Source: Caulobacter sp. RHG1
GTDB lineage: Bacteria; Pseudomonadota; Alphaproteobacteria; Caulobacterales; Caulobacteraceae
Assembly (NCBI RefSeq): GCF_013181195.1
Contig: NZ_SMZP01000005.1
Coordinates: 124,001-188,000, forward strand
Length of the DNA: 64,000 nt
Direction of reading: 5' to 3'
Below, piece by piece: positions 9,352 to 17,125 of the stretch. Every line of letters starts with the position of its first letter. Positions within the stretch are counted from its first letter, which is position 1. A program made the position numbers and the translations under genes. Below the pieces are notes generated by a model. That model was not told the origin of the DNA and made no database searches. It worked only from the letters and a program-made list of their open reading frames with translations.

Positions 9352-9819
9352 CTAGTGACCCGGGAGGGCCACGCTGAAGCTGGGATGCTCTTCGATCACC
9401 TCGGCCTGTTCGTCGAGGCGAATCCAGCCGGGGCCGGAACGCTTGGCCAGGCCTTCGACCTCCAGGGCCTCCAGCTCGCGTCCCACCTGAACGGGGGTCA
9501 CGGGTCGGCTCCAGCGATGGTCCAGCTGACGGGCGATTTCCGCCTCGTTCAGGCCCGGGCCTTGCGCCAGAGTCATCAGGATCATGTCACGCGTCGAACG
9601 CCCGCGTCGGCCGCGCTTGCCCGGCGTGGGCGGCGCGAAGGGCGCCGGCTCGACGGCCGACAGCCGCTCGGCCAGACCCGCCTGTTTGAGCGCGTCCAGC
9701 GCCAGGATGATTGCGCGCAGTTCGCCTTCGAACGGAGCTTGCGCCCGTCTTTGCGCTTCGATCATGCGCGTTTCCAGCTCCGTCTTTCGACGCAGCAGGA
9801 GTTGATAGGTCGTCGCCAT
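9352..9819 (-). CDS. Hypothetical protein with C-terminal winged-helix-like segment
   Basis: About 155 residues. The N-terminal half (residues 1-60) is a charged, probably coiled-coil helix (LLLRRKTELETRMIEAQRRA), followed by a basic linker GKRGRRGRSTRD. The C-terminal part, MILMTLAQGPGLNEAEIARQLDHRW followed by QVGRELEALEVEGLAKRSG, has the helix-turn-helix-wing pattern of a DNA-binding winged-helix domain, suggesting a small regulator. The start is uncertain: a TTG at 9837 is also in frame; ATG 9819 lies immediately after AAGGAA, with too short a gap for a normal ribosome site. Convergent with ccr, 4 bases apart. Confidence 0.6.
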   Translation of the reverse strand: MATTYQLLLRRKTELETRMIEAQRRAQAPFEGELRAIILALDALKQAGLAERLSAVEPAPFAPPTPGKRGRRGRSTRDMILMTLAQGPGLNEAEIARQLDHRWSRPVTPVQVGRELEALEVEGLAKRSGPGWIRLDEQAEVIEEHPSFSVALPGH

Positions 9820-9837
9820 TTCCTTGGTCCCACACAA

Positions 9838-10198
9838 CCGGAAGGTTCACCCGACGTCGATCCGGGTCTTGAGCCCGCGTACGTCAGTTCTGGGCCGCGG
9901 TGAGCAGCACGACCCAGGAACCCCACCACCAATTGACATTAACTTATTACATTTTTTCACATTTTCTCGCCGGAGCGTTACCAAGACCTTAACAGCAATG
10001 AGCGAACGTCAGTTTTTGGTAAGCCTTTGAGACAAAATCAGAAGTCGTAAGGCGCAAACATTCACTCCACCAAAAGGCGAGCTTGACTGTAAGGTCCAGC
10101 GCAGACGCGGACCGGCAAGAAGGTGATGTGAGCAGGCCGATGGAGCTTGAGAACAACGGCAGGATGATGGCGCCGCCCGGACACGCTTCGGCAGAGCG
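9838..10198. other. Gene-free interval with AT-rich core
   Basis: About 360 bases without a convincing gene. Positions about 9930-10050 are strikingly AT-rich for this genome (AATTGACATTAACTTATTAC, TTTTTTCACATTTT) and include TTGACA at about 9933 and several TTAAC/TTAAG words. Short open frames here lack ribosome sites. It may hold promoters for the flanking minus-strand gene at 9352-9819, a small RNA, or a protein-binding region; nothing decisive is visible. Confidence 0.5.
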
Positions 10199-10534
10199 TC
10201 AGTCCTCGTCCGGCTCGGCTTCCGCCTCGGGACGGCCGCGCCGTTGGAAGCCCTTGCCGCGCTTCATCGGCTTGGCTTCGCCCTTCGCCTTGCGGGCGAT
10301 CTCTTTCAGCTTGATGGCCTGGTTGCCCGACAGGGCCTGGCCCCGCGCGCCCTTTTCCGGGTCGGCGAAGGCCCGACCATAGGTCTCGACGCGCTGGGCG
10401 ACGCTGGTCAGGAACTCGCCCTCCCAGTCGGAGAGCTCGACGCCCGACTTCTCGGCCGCGCGCTTGGCCCGCTTCAGGGCGTTCAGCGCGGCCTTCTTGG
10501 CCTGTTCCTTGGGGTCGGGCGGCTTGGCGCGCAT
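10199..10534 (-). CDS. Conserved hypothetical basic protein, 111 aa
   Basis: A small, highly basic and helical protein (KKAALNALKRAKRAAEKSGVEL; then LSDWEGEFLTSVAQRVETYGRAF; then a KGEAKPMKRGKGFQRRGRP tail ending in acidic EAEPDED). No signal peptide or membrane segment. The lysine/arginine-rich tail suggests nucleic-acid or ribosome contact, but I do not recognise the family. It lies downstream of gapR on the same strand, with about 65 bases between. Confidence 0.65.
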   Translation of the reverse strand: MRAKPPDPKEQAKKAALNALKRAKRAAEKSGVELSDWEGEFLTSVAQRVETYGRAFADPEKGARGQALSGNQAIKLKEIARKAKGEAKPMKRGKGFQRRGRPEAEAEPDED

Positions 10535-10600
10535 CGTGCGAGGATTATCCCCGACCGCGCGCGCCAGAACACTATCTAAAAGATAGGCGCCCGTAAAAAC

Positions 10601-10870
10601 TTAGATCTCGCCGATGGCCGAGAGGTAGAGGTCCAGGATCGCGTCTTCTTCCTGGCGCTTGGCGCGGTCCTGCTTGCGCAGGCGAACGACCTTCTTCAGC
10701 ACCTTGACGTCGAAGCCGTTACCCTTGGCTTCGTTATAGACTTCCTTGATCTGCTCCATGATCTCGGCCTTCTCGACCTCGAGCCGCTCGACGCGGTCGA
10801 CGATCGACTTCAGTTGGCCCTGAGCGGTGCTGTTCAGAACGTCGGCGTGGGGAACGGCGTCGTCGGCCAT
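10601..10870 (-). CDS. gapR: GapR nucleoid-associated protein (DUF2312)
   Basis: An 89-residue all-helical protein with the sequence plan of GapR: a long coiled-coil-forming helix (QLKSIVDRVERLEVEKAEIMEQ), the NEAKGNGFDVKVLKK turn and a basic RKQDRAKRQEEDAILDLYLSAIG end. In Caulobacter, GapR forms a tetrameric clamp on overtwisted, AT-rich DNA ahead of replication and transcription and is essential or near-essential. Length matches the family. It stands alone, transcribed leftward behind a roughly 75-base gap from the dehydrogenase gene. Confidence 0.95.
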   Translation of the reverse strand: MADDAVPHADVLNSTAQGQLKSIVDRVERLEVEKAEIMEQIKEVYNEAKGNGFDVKVLKKVVRLRKQDRAKRQEEDAILDLYLSAIGEI

Positions 10871-10945
10871 GCGGAAATCTCGCGAGAAGGCTGGAATTGG
10901 GAGGCGCGGAACCTAGTTCGAAGCCGCGCCCCTGGGAAGCGGGAT

Positions 10946-11815
10946 TCAGCGCCCTTCCACACGTCCTCTAGCCACTTCGGCCAAAGCGGCCAGGTCGAGG
11001 TTCTTGTCGTCGCCGCCCAGCAGCGATTCCAGGCTGGCCTCGGCCAGGTCGGCCAGCGGCATCGACAGACCCTTCGCCTCGGCGGCGTCCAGAACCAGGC
11101 GCACGTCCTTCAGGCCCAGTTCGGCCGCGAAACCGGGCGGGCTGTAGCGACGCTCGGCGATCATGCCGCCATAGATCTTGTAGATCGGCGCCGAGAACAG
11201 GGTGCTCGACAGCATGTCCAGGAGTTCGGGAGCCTCGACGCCATAGGCTTCGCCGAGGGCCACCGCCTCGCCCATGCTCTCGATGGCCGAGACGATCATG
11301 AAATTGCCGGCCAGTTTCAGCGCGTTGGCGCGGACCGGGTCGTCGCCCAGCGGCCAGACCTTGGCGGCCAGCAGGTCCAGCACCGGCTGGGCCTTGGCGA
11401 TCGCATCGGGCGCGCCTGCGGCCAGGACATTGAGCGCCCCGGCCTGGGCCACGGGCGGACGACCGAAGACCGGCGAGGCCACATAGCCCAGGCCCAGCTC
11501 GGCGTGCAGGGCCGAAAGCTCGGCGGCGAAGGCGGTGGAAATGGTGGCCAGGTTGACGTGGACCAGCCCCTTGGGCGCCTTGGACAACGCCGGCAGCAGC
11601 ACGTCGCGGATCGCCTGGTCATGAGCCAGGATCGACAGCACCACGTCGGCCCCGAACACGTCTTCCAGATTGGCGGCGGGGGTCGCGCCTTCGGCGGCCA
11701 GTTCGTCGACGATGGCGCGCGAGCGGTTCCAGACCGTCACCGCCACGCCCTTGGCCAGCAGGTTGCGCACCATGGCCGCGCCCATCGCGCCCAGGCCGAT
11801 GAAACCGACGTTCAT
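10946..11815 (-). CDS. NAD(P)-dependent beta-hydroxyacid dehydrogenase
   Basis: A 289-residue 6-phosphogluconate/3-hydroxyisobutyrate dehydrogenase superfamily member. MNVGFIGLGAMGAAMVRNLL is the nucleotide-binding loop with the GLGxMG fingerprint; GLGYVASPVFGRPPVA is the substrate-binding region, LKLAGNFMIVSAIESMGEA contains the catalytic Lys-x-x-x-Asn, and GLKDVRLVLDAAEAKGLSMPL is the typical C-terminal helix. Likely oxidises a 3-hydroxyacid such as tartronate semialdehyde or 3-hydroxyisobutyrate; substrate unresolved. Encoded about 20 bases after the HAD gene stop, so probably the distal gene of the rpmJ-HAD transcription unit. Confidence 0.88.
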   Translation of the reverse strand: MNVGFIGLGAMGAAMVRNLLAKGVAVTVWNRSRAIVDELAAEGATPAANLEDVFGADVVLSILAHDQAIRDVLLPALSKAPKGLVHVNLATISTAFAAELSALHAELGLGYVASPVFGRPPVAQAGALNVLAAGAPDAIAKAQPVLDLLAAKVWPLGDDPVRANALKLAGNFMIVSAIESMGEAVALGEAYGVEAPELLDMLSSTLFSAPIYKIYGGMIAERRYSPPGFAAELGLKDVRLVLDAAEAKGLSMPLADLAEASLESLLGGDDKNLDLAALAEVARGRVEGR

Positions 11816-11836
11816 GCGAGATCTCCCTGAAGGGAA

Positions 11837-12454
11837 CTAGAGCAGGCCGTGCCGCTCGACGGCGGCGCGCAGGTGCGCCGGATCCGTGAAATGGTGGGCG
11901 TGGAAGCCCATGTCCATGGCCGCTTCGATATTGGCGATCGAGTCGTCGATGAACAGCAGGTCCGACGCCTGCAGGCCGGTGCGCTCCAGCACGATCTCGT
12001 AGATGCGGCGGTCCGGCTTGATGACCTTCTCGTCGCCCGAGACGATGGCGTCGCGGAAATGCGCGAAGTGGCCGGGCGAGATCGCCTGCACCGCCGGCCA
12101 CTTGCTCTGAGGCATATTGGTCAGGGCGAATTGCGGGACGTCGCGCTCAGCCAGGGCGTCGATCACCGCCGCGGTTTCGGGAATCGGTCCCGACAGCATC
12201 TCGTGGAAACGCTCGTCCCAGGCGCGGATCTGGGCGGCATGCTCGGGGAAGCGTGCGATCAACGGCGCAGCGTTCTCCGCGAAGCCGACGCCCTTGTCGT
12301 GCTCGACGTGCCAGGGGATGGTGCAGACGTGCGAAAGGAACCAGTCGAGATCGGCTGGTTCCTTGAAGAGCTTCGCATACGGTGCGCGGGGATCCCAGCG
12401 CACGATGACGTTGCCGACATCCCAGAGAACGGCTCTGGGACGAGCAGCCGTCAT
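11837..12454 (-). CDS. HAD family hydrolase (haloacid dehalogenase-like phosphatase)
   Basis: A 205-residue HAD phosphatase of subfamily IA type. Motif I is AVLWDVGNVIVRWDP with the nucleophile Asp, motif II is FALTNMP, motif III Lys is in DEKVIKPDRRIYE, and motif IV is LLFIDDSIANIEAA. HAD proteins of this kind dephosphorylate small sugars or nucleotides. Its ATG overlaps the TAA stop of rpmJ (TAATG), implying translational coupling with L36. The longer open frame reading in from upstream merely continues through rpmJ in another frame and was not used. Confidence 0.88.
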   Translation of the reverse strand: MTAARPRAVLWDVGNVIVRWDPRAPYAKLFKEPADLDWFLSHVCTIPWHVEHDKGVGFAENAAPLIARFPEHAAQIRAWDERFHEMLSGPIPETAAVIDALAERDVPQFALTNMPQSKWPAVQAISPGHFAHFRDAIVSGDEKVIKPDRRIYEIVLERTGLQASDLLFIDDSIANIEAAMDMGFHAHHFTDPAHLRAAVERHGLL

Positions 12455-12579
12455 TAGCCTTGCTTGGCTTTGAAGCGCGGGTCGGTCTTGTTGATGATGT
12501 AGATGACGCCCTTGCGGCGAACCATCTTGCAGTCGCGGTGGCGACCCTTCAGCGACTTCAGCGAGCTGCGAACCTTCAT
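12454..12579 (-). CDS. rpmJ: 50S ribosomal protein L36
   Basis: A 41-residue protein, [18 protein letters not shown] followed by [20 protein letters not shown], which is bacterial L36 of the longer type found in many proteobacteria. It lacks the full Cys-Cys-Cys-His zinc ribbon (only one Cys remains), like the zinc-independent C- paralogue class. It is a small subunit-interface protein of the 50S ribosome. The gene is too short to be found by length-filtered ORF callers. TAATG overlap joins it to the HAD phosphatase gene. Confidence 0.95.
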
Positions 12580-12799
12580 GACCGTCTCTGTACTTCAGCG
12601 GAGAGGTTCGGGCTCGCATAAGGCGGCCGGAACATCCGGGGTGTCTTGGAGGCGGTGCGTATAAGCAGGACGCGGGCTTGAGTCAATGTGCTGACGCCCT
12701 TATCCGCACGGCTTTCACGGATATATGCCGGCGCGGAACTTCACCGTCCTGTCGGGCTTGTGATTGAAGCTTTTACACGAACCCCGGTAGCTTGCCCGT

Positions 12800-14095
12800 A
12801 TGGCCATGGATCGTCGCGTCTTTCTCGTCCTTCTTCTCGCCGGCTGCGCGGACACCTCTCCGCAGGGCCCGCTGACGGCGATCACCCCGCCCAGCCCCGC
12901 GCCGCGCCCGCAGGCGCCCGCCGCGCCAGCGCCTTCACCGACCACGCCCGTGCCCGCGGGCGAGCTGGCCTTCGACACCTGGCTGGCCGATTTCCGCGTC
13001 CGCGCCCAGGCCCAGGGCCTGTCGCCGCAGTTGCTGGACCGCGAACTGGCCGGCGTCACGCCCGATCCCAAGGTCATCAGCCTGGACGGCCGCCAGCCGG
13101 AATTCTCCAAGCCCGTCGGCGACTATATCAAGGGCGTGATCAGCGAGGACCGCGTCGCCGTGGGCCGCCGCAAGCGCGACGAGCTGGCCTTCCTGCCACA
13201 GCTGGAAAGCCGCTACGGCGTGCCGCGCGACATCCTGCTGGCCGTCTGGGCCATGGAATCGGCGTTCGGTCAGCTACAGGGCAATTTCGACGTCGTCCGC
13301 TCGATGGTCAGCCTGGCCGCCGATGGCCGCCGCCGCGCCTGGGCCGAGGGCGAACTGATCGCCGCCCTTCGCATCATCGATTCGGGCGAGGTCTCCCGCG
13401 CTCAGCTGAAGGGTTCGTGGGCCGGGGCCATGGGCCAGACCCAGTTCATCCCCACCAGCTATCGCAGCATGGCTGTGGACTTCGACGGCGACGGCCGTCG
13501 CGACATCTGGGGCTCGAACGCCGACGCCCTGGCCTCGGCCGCCAACCTCCTCGTGAAGGGCGGCTGGAAGCCCGGCGTGGGCTGGGCCAAGGAAGTGATC
13601 CTGCCGGCCGGCTTCGACTATTCGCTGGCCGAAGGTCCGCGCGAAGTTCCGTCGTGGTGGGAAGCCCGGGGCGTGCGTCGCGCCGACGGCCTGCCCTGGA
13701 CCGCGGCCGACGCCGCTGCGCCGGCCGGCCTGATCTTGCCCGCGGGGGCGGCCGGTCCGGCCTTCCTGGCCCTGCCCAACCACTATGCGATCCGCAAGTA
13801 CAACAACTCGACGTCCTACGCCCTGGGCATCGGTCTGTTGGCCGACCGCTTCGGCGGCGGCGAGCCGCCGATCACGGCCTGGCCCGTGGAGACGCCGCTG
13901 TCGCTGTCGGACCGCATGGCCGCCCAGATCGCCCTGGCGCGCCTGGGCTTCAACCCGGGTCCAGCCGACGGCGTCGTCGGCGCCGGCACCCGCAAGGCCC
14001 TGCGCGAATGGCAGCAGAGCCGCCAGCTGCCGGCCGACGGCTACATGTCCAGCGACATGGTCGCGAGGCTGAAGGCCCAAGCGGGGCTGCAGTAG
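12800..14095 (+). CDS. Lytic murein transglycosylase (MltB-type) lipoprotein with PG-binding domain
   Basis: A 431-residue exported protein. MAMDRRVFLVLLLAGCADTS carries a lipobox (LAGC), so it should be lipidated by Lgt (encoded at 58726). A Pro/Ala-rich linker follows, then a transglycosylase SLT_2 domain at about residues 55-340: AVWAMESAFGQLQGNFDV holds the catalytic Glu, and GSWAGAMGQTQFIPTSY is the MltB-type signature. The C-terminus (about 370-430) is a PG_binding_1 module, IALARLGFNPGPADGVVG and LREWQQSRQLPADGYM. It cleaves peptidoglycan to 1,6-anhydromuropeptides during wall remodelling. ATG at 12800 or 12806 could serve as start. Confidence 0.93.
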   Translation: MAMDRRVFLVLLLAGCADTSPQGPLTAITPPSPAPRPQAPAAPAPSPTTPVPAGELAFDTWLADFRVRAQAQGLSPQLLDRELAGVTPDPKVISLDGRQPEFSKPVGDYIKGVISEDRVAVGRRKRDELAFLPQLESRYGVPRDILLAVWAMESAFGQLQGNFDVVRSMVSLAADGRRRAWAEGELIAALRIIDSGEVSRAQLKGSWAGAMGQTQFIPTSYRSMAVDFDGDGRRDIWGSNADALASAANLLVKGGWKPGVGWAKEVILPAGFDYSLAEGPREVPSWWEARGVRRADGLPWTAADAAAPAGLILPAGAAGPAFLALPNHYAIRKYNNSTSYALGIGLLADRFGGGEPPITAWPVETPLSLSDRMAAQIALARLGFNPGPADGVVGAGTRKALREWQQSRQLPADGYMSSDMVARLKAQAGLQ

Positions 14096-14099
14096 CCCC

Positions 14100-14945
14100 T
14101 TACGCCGACCGCACGTCCATCCAGATGCTCCGGCTCTCGCCGGGCTGGAGCGTCGTCATGCCCGTCTCACCCTCGCCAAAGGGATTGGGACGGCTGGCGC
14201 AGGGTTCGACGCAATAGAAGTCCTGACCCGGCGGGATGTAGACGTGCAGCCAGCGGCTCTCGGCCGAGGCGGTGATCACCGTGTCCGGCGCGCCTGACGC
14301 GGCCAGCACGGCGCGCTGGTCCCAGCCGGTGAAGCAGTGGTCGATCAGGCCTCGCCCCTCGACCACCGCCCCGGCGGCCAGATCGACCTCCCAAGGCCCC
14401 GCATGGCGGACGGTCGGCAGCACGTCGGCGTCGATCATCCAGACCCCGTCATTGCCCGCCGTCAGCGTCTCGCCCGCCCGGCGCGGGAAATAGGGGTGGA
14501 AGCCCAGGCCCGCCGGCATGGCCGTCTCGCTGGTGTTGGTCACCGACAGCGTGACGCGGAAGCCGGTCTCGTCGACGGTGAAGATCTGCTCGGCGCGATA
14601 GGACCACGGCCAGGCGTCGGCGGCGTGGACATAGGACAGCACCGCGGTGTCGCCCTCGGCGCGCTCCACCGTCCAGACGCCGCGCCAGCCCTGACCGTGG
14701 ATGGCGTGCGGATGGTCGCCGAGGTTCGGCGGCAACACGATCTCGCGGCCCGCGAAGGCGAAGCGTCCGTTCGGGATGCGATTGCAGAACGGAACGAGTG
14801 GAAAGCTGGCGGTGTCCAGGGCGTCGGTCGCCCCGGCTGGCGTAGGGCGCATGACCTCGCGGCCGGCGATCGTGAAGCCGGCGACCGCGCCGCCGGCCTC
14901 GGGGGCCAGGGTCAGGCGGGCCAAGCCCTTTTCGATGACGGTCAT
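14100..14945 (-). CDS. Aldose 1-epimerase family protein
   Basis: A 281-residue galactose mutarotase-like beta-sandwich protein. HPHAIHGQGWRGVW holds the first catalytic His region, LGFHPYFPRR the second His (GxHPYF), and CVEPCASRPNPF the catalytic Glu context. It should interconvert alpha and beta anomers of a hexose or phosphorylated hexose in the cytosol. It converges on the transglycosylase gene with only 4 bases between stops, and is divergent from the YcaQ-type gene at 15016. Confidence 0.88.
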   Translation of the reverse strand: MTVIEKGLARLTLAPEAGGAVAGFTIAGREVMRPTPAGATDALDTASFPLVPFCNRIPNGRFAFAGREIVLPPNLGDHPHAIHGQGWRGVWTVERAEGDTAVLSYVHAADAWPWSYRAEQIFTVDETGFRVTLSVTNTSETAMPAGLGFHPYFPRRAGETLTAGNDGVWMIDADVLPTVRHAGPWEVDLAAGAVVEGRGLIDHCFTGWDQRAVLAASGAPDTVITASAESRWLHVYIPPGQDFYCVEPCASRPNPFGEGETGMTTLQPGESRSIWMDVRSA

Positions 14946-15015
14946 GCGGCGGTTTCCCTGATGTTAGCGCTCTCCCTGCCTTGCACGGAGGAGCGAGGCA
15001 AGCTCAACTCCCCGC

Positions 15016-16224
15016 ATGGTCGAGACCCTTTCCGCCGTTGAGGCGCGGCACATCGCGCTGGCGGCGCAAGGCTTCGGCCGGGCCCGTCCGGCCAAGCCCG
15101 GCAAGCGCCACCTGCTGTCGACGATCGAGAACCTGGGCGTCGTGCAGATCGACTCGGTCAATGTCGTCTCGCGCTCGCACTACCTGCCGCTGTTCTCGCG
15201 TCTTGGGCCCTATGACCGTCAGCAGCTAGAGCAGCTGGCCTGGGGCCAGACGCCGGCCCTGGCCGAGTACTGGGCGCACGAGGCCTCGCTGACGCCGCTC
15301 TCGACCCACCCGCTGCTGCGCTGGCGGATGCAGGACGCGGCCGAGGGCGTCGGGGTCTGGAAGAACGTCTCGGGCTTCCTGCGCAGCCACGCCGAGTTCA
15401 TCGACCAGGCGCTGGACGCGGTGCGCACGCGCGGTCCTCTGGCGGCCTCGGAGCTGGACCTGGGCGCCAAGGGCGAAGGCGGCTGGTGGGGCTGGAGCGA
15501 GGGCAAGCGGGCCATGGAGTGCCTGTTCTGGACCGGCCGCCTGACCACCGCCACGCGGCGCGGCAGTTTCGAGCGGGTCTATGACCTGCCCGAGCGCGTG
15601 CTGCCGCCGCGGATCCACGACGCCCCAACGCCCGGCCGCGCCGACGCCTGCCGCCAGCTGCTGACCATCGCCGCCCGCGCCATGGGCGTGGCCACCGAGC
15701 GCGACCTGCGCGACTATTTCCGTCTCGGGGTCGCCGATGCGCGCCAGGGCGTGGCCGACCTGGTCGAAGCCGGCGTCCTCGCGCCCGTCACCGTGAAGGG
15801 CTGGGACCAACCGGCCTATCTGTGGCCCGACGCGCGCCGGCCTCGTTCGGTGAAGGGGTCCGCCCTGCTCTCCCCGTTCGACAACCTGATCTGGTTTCGC
15901 GAGCGCACCGAGCGGATGTTCGGCGTCCGCGTGCGGTTGGAGATCTACACCCCGGCTCACAAGCGCACCCACGGCTACTATGTCCTGCCGTTCCTGCAGG
16001 ACGAGGCGATCACCGCCCGCGTCGACCTCAAGGCCGATCGCAAGGCCGGCAAACTGCTGGTTCTGGCCGCCCACGCCGAGCCCGGCGCGAACGATCAGAC
16101 ACCGCACGCCCTGGTGGAGGAGCTGGAGGCCATGGCAAGATGGCTCGGCCTGGACGCAGTGGAGGTGCGACCGGTGGGAGACCTGCCCCCCAAACTGAGT
16201 CCATCCATCGGCGCCGCGACTTGA
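15016..16224 (+). CDS. Winged-helix DNA-binding protein, YcaQ / crosslink-repair glycosylase family
   Basis: A 402-residue protein of the HTH_42 family. Early residues include LLSTIENLGVVQIDSVNVVSRSHYLPLFSRLG, where the QIDSV motif corresponds to the QxD active-site element of YcaQ/AlkX-type glycosylases that unhook interstrand crosslinks or bulky N7 adducts. SPFDNLIWFRERTERMFG and RTHGYYVLPFLQDEAI are further family signatures. Function as DNA glycosylase is by family; not all members are tested. A short leader separates it from the annotated gene to the left (aldose epimerase, divergent). Confidence 0.85.
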   Translation: MVETLSAVEARHIALAAQGFGRARPAKPGKRHLLSTIENLGVVQIDSVNVVSRSHYLPLFSRLGPYDRQQLEQLAWGQTPALAEYWAHEASLTPLSTHPLLRWRMQDAAEGVGVWKNVSGFLRSHAEFIDQALDAVRTRGPLAASELDLGAKGEGGWWGWSEGKRAMECLFWTGRLTTATRRGSFERVYDLPERVLPPRIHDAPTPGRADACRQLLTIAARAMGVATERDLRDYFRLGVADARQGVADLVEAGVLAPVTVKGWDQPAYLWPDARRPRSVKGSALLSPFDNLIWFRERTERMFGVRVRLEIYTPAHKRTHGYYVLPFLQDEAITARVDLKADRKAGKLLVLAAHAEPGANDQTPHALVEELEAMARWLGLDAVEVRPVGDLPPKLSPSIGAAT

Positions 16225-16243
16225 TCCAGGTCACAAACGAGAC

Positions 16244-16263
16244 TGTAAAGCATTGTAAAAACA
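16244..16263 (+). promoter_or_regulatory. Candidate OmpR-type direct-repeat site
   Basis: Two tandem decamers, TGTAAAGCAT and TGTAAAAACA, start exactly 10 bases apart, about 145-165 bases upstream of the response regulator start. OmpR/PhoB-class regulators bind head-to-tail half-sites with 10-11-base periodicity, so this is a plausible autoregulatory site; binding is inferred. Confidence 0.4.
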
Positions 16264-16355
16264 CCGTTCGAAGTCGAGCGAACCTGAGCCGGGCGATATA
16301 GACATGAAGAGCTGGTCGCCTGCTCGTCGCCCCACCGACAGCGAGCTTCCCGCGG

Positions 16356-16381
16356 CGCATCCCGCTCCCCCGCGGGATGCG
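16356..16381 (+). promoter_or_regulatory. Perfect 10-bp stem-loop in leader of response regulator operon
   Basis: CGCATCCCGC and GCGGGATGCG are exact inverted repeats separated by a six-base loop (16366-16371). It lies 25 bases before the response regulator ATG and is not followed by a T-run, so it is not a standard terminator. It could shield the weak ribosome site or act as an mRNA stabiliser. A possible 32-codon upstream frame (16304-16402) passes through it. Confidence 0.6.
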
Positions 16382-16406
16382 CCACCTCCCCAGCATAAGT
16401 GAACGC

Positions 16407-17123
16407 ATGAAAGTCGCCCTGCTCGACGACGATCAAAGCCACAACGCGCTTGTGGCCTCGGTGCTCGAACCGGCGGGCTTTACGTGTACGAGCTTTACCC
16501 AGCCGACGCGCCTGCTGGCGGAACTGCGCAAGCAGACCTTTGACCTGATCATCCTGGACTGGAACATGCCCGAGCTGTCGGGGGTCCAGACCCTCAAGCT
16601 TTTGCGCGAGGATCCGTCCACCGCGCCGCCCGTGCTGCTGCTGACCAGCCGCTCGGTCGAGGCCGACCTGGTCGAGGGGCTGAACGCCGGCGCCGACGAC
16701 TACATCGTCAAGCCGCTGCAGCCGCAGGTGCTGCTGGCCCGGGTCAACGCCGTTGTGCGCCGCATCCATCGCGCGCCGATGTCGCCGCAGGTCGAGCACT
16801 ACGGCCCCTACCGCCTGGACCCCGGCGCCCAGACCGCCAGCTGGGCTGGCCAGGTCGAAGCCTTGACGCCAAAGGAATTCCAGCTGGCGTCCCTGCTGTT
16901 CAACAATCTGTCGCGCCCGCTGTCGCGCGAGTATCTGCTGCGCCGCATCTGGGGCCAGCGCCCGGACCTGGAGACGCGCACCCTGGACGCGCACATCTCG
17001 CGCCTGCGAGCCAAGCTGCACCTGCGTCCCACCAACGGTTTCCGACTCAGCACCGTCTACGGTTTCGGGTATCGTCTGGAAGCCTGCGATCCCGAGACCG
17101 CGGGCGCGAGTAGCGGAGACTAG
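16407..17123 (+). CDS. Response regulator, OmpR/PhoB-type winged-helix
   Basis: A 238-residue two-component regulator. The receiver domain has acidic residues DDD at 7-9, phospho-acceptor Asp51 in LIILDWNMPELSG, switch Thr in VLLLTSRS and Lys in DDYIVKPLQPQ. The output domain (about 140-230) is Trans_reg_C: GQVEALTPKEFQLASLLF, RPLSREYLLRRIWG, TRTLDAHISRLRAKL and GFRLSTVYGFGYRLE. ATG 16407 gives the canonical KVALLDDD start; an in-frame ATG ten codons earlier is less likely. It heads an operon with a LysM-FecR protein 2 bases downstream and a CHASE2 kinase, its probable partner. Confidence 0.93.
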   Translation: MKVALLDDDQSHNALVASVLEPAGFTCTSFTQPTRLLAELRKQTFDLIILDWNMPELSGVQTLKLLREDPSTAPPVLLLTSRSVEADLVEGLNAGADDYIVKPLQPQVLLARVNAVVRRIHRAPMSPQVEHYGPYRLDPGAQTASWAGQVEALTPKEFQLASLLFNNLSRPLSREYLLRRIWGQRPDLETRTLDAHISRLRAKLHLRPTNGFRLSTVYGFGYRLEACDPETAGASSGD

Positions 17124-17125
17124 GC

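Noticed and set aside
9824..10030. 68-codon plus-strand frame in the AT-rich gap
   Set aside because: No ribosome site, odd composition and ends in AT-rich non-coding DNA.
16377..16406. Earlier ATG for the response regulator (ten codons upstream)
   Set aside because: It lies inside the leader hairpin, has no ribosome site, and the receiver domain normally starts a few residues before DDD as with ATG 16407.
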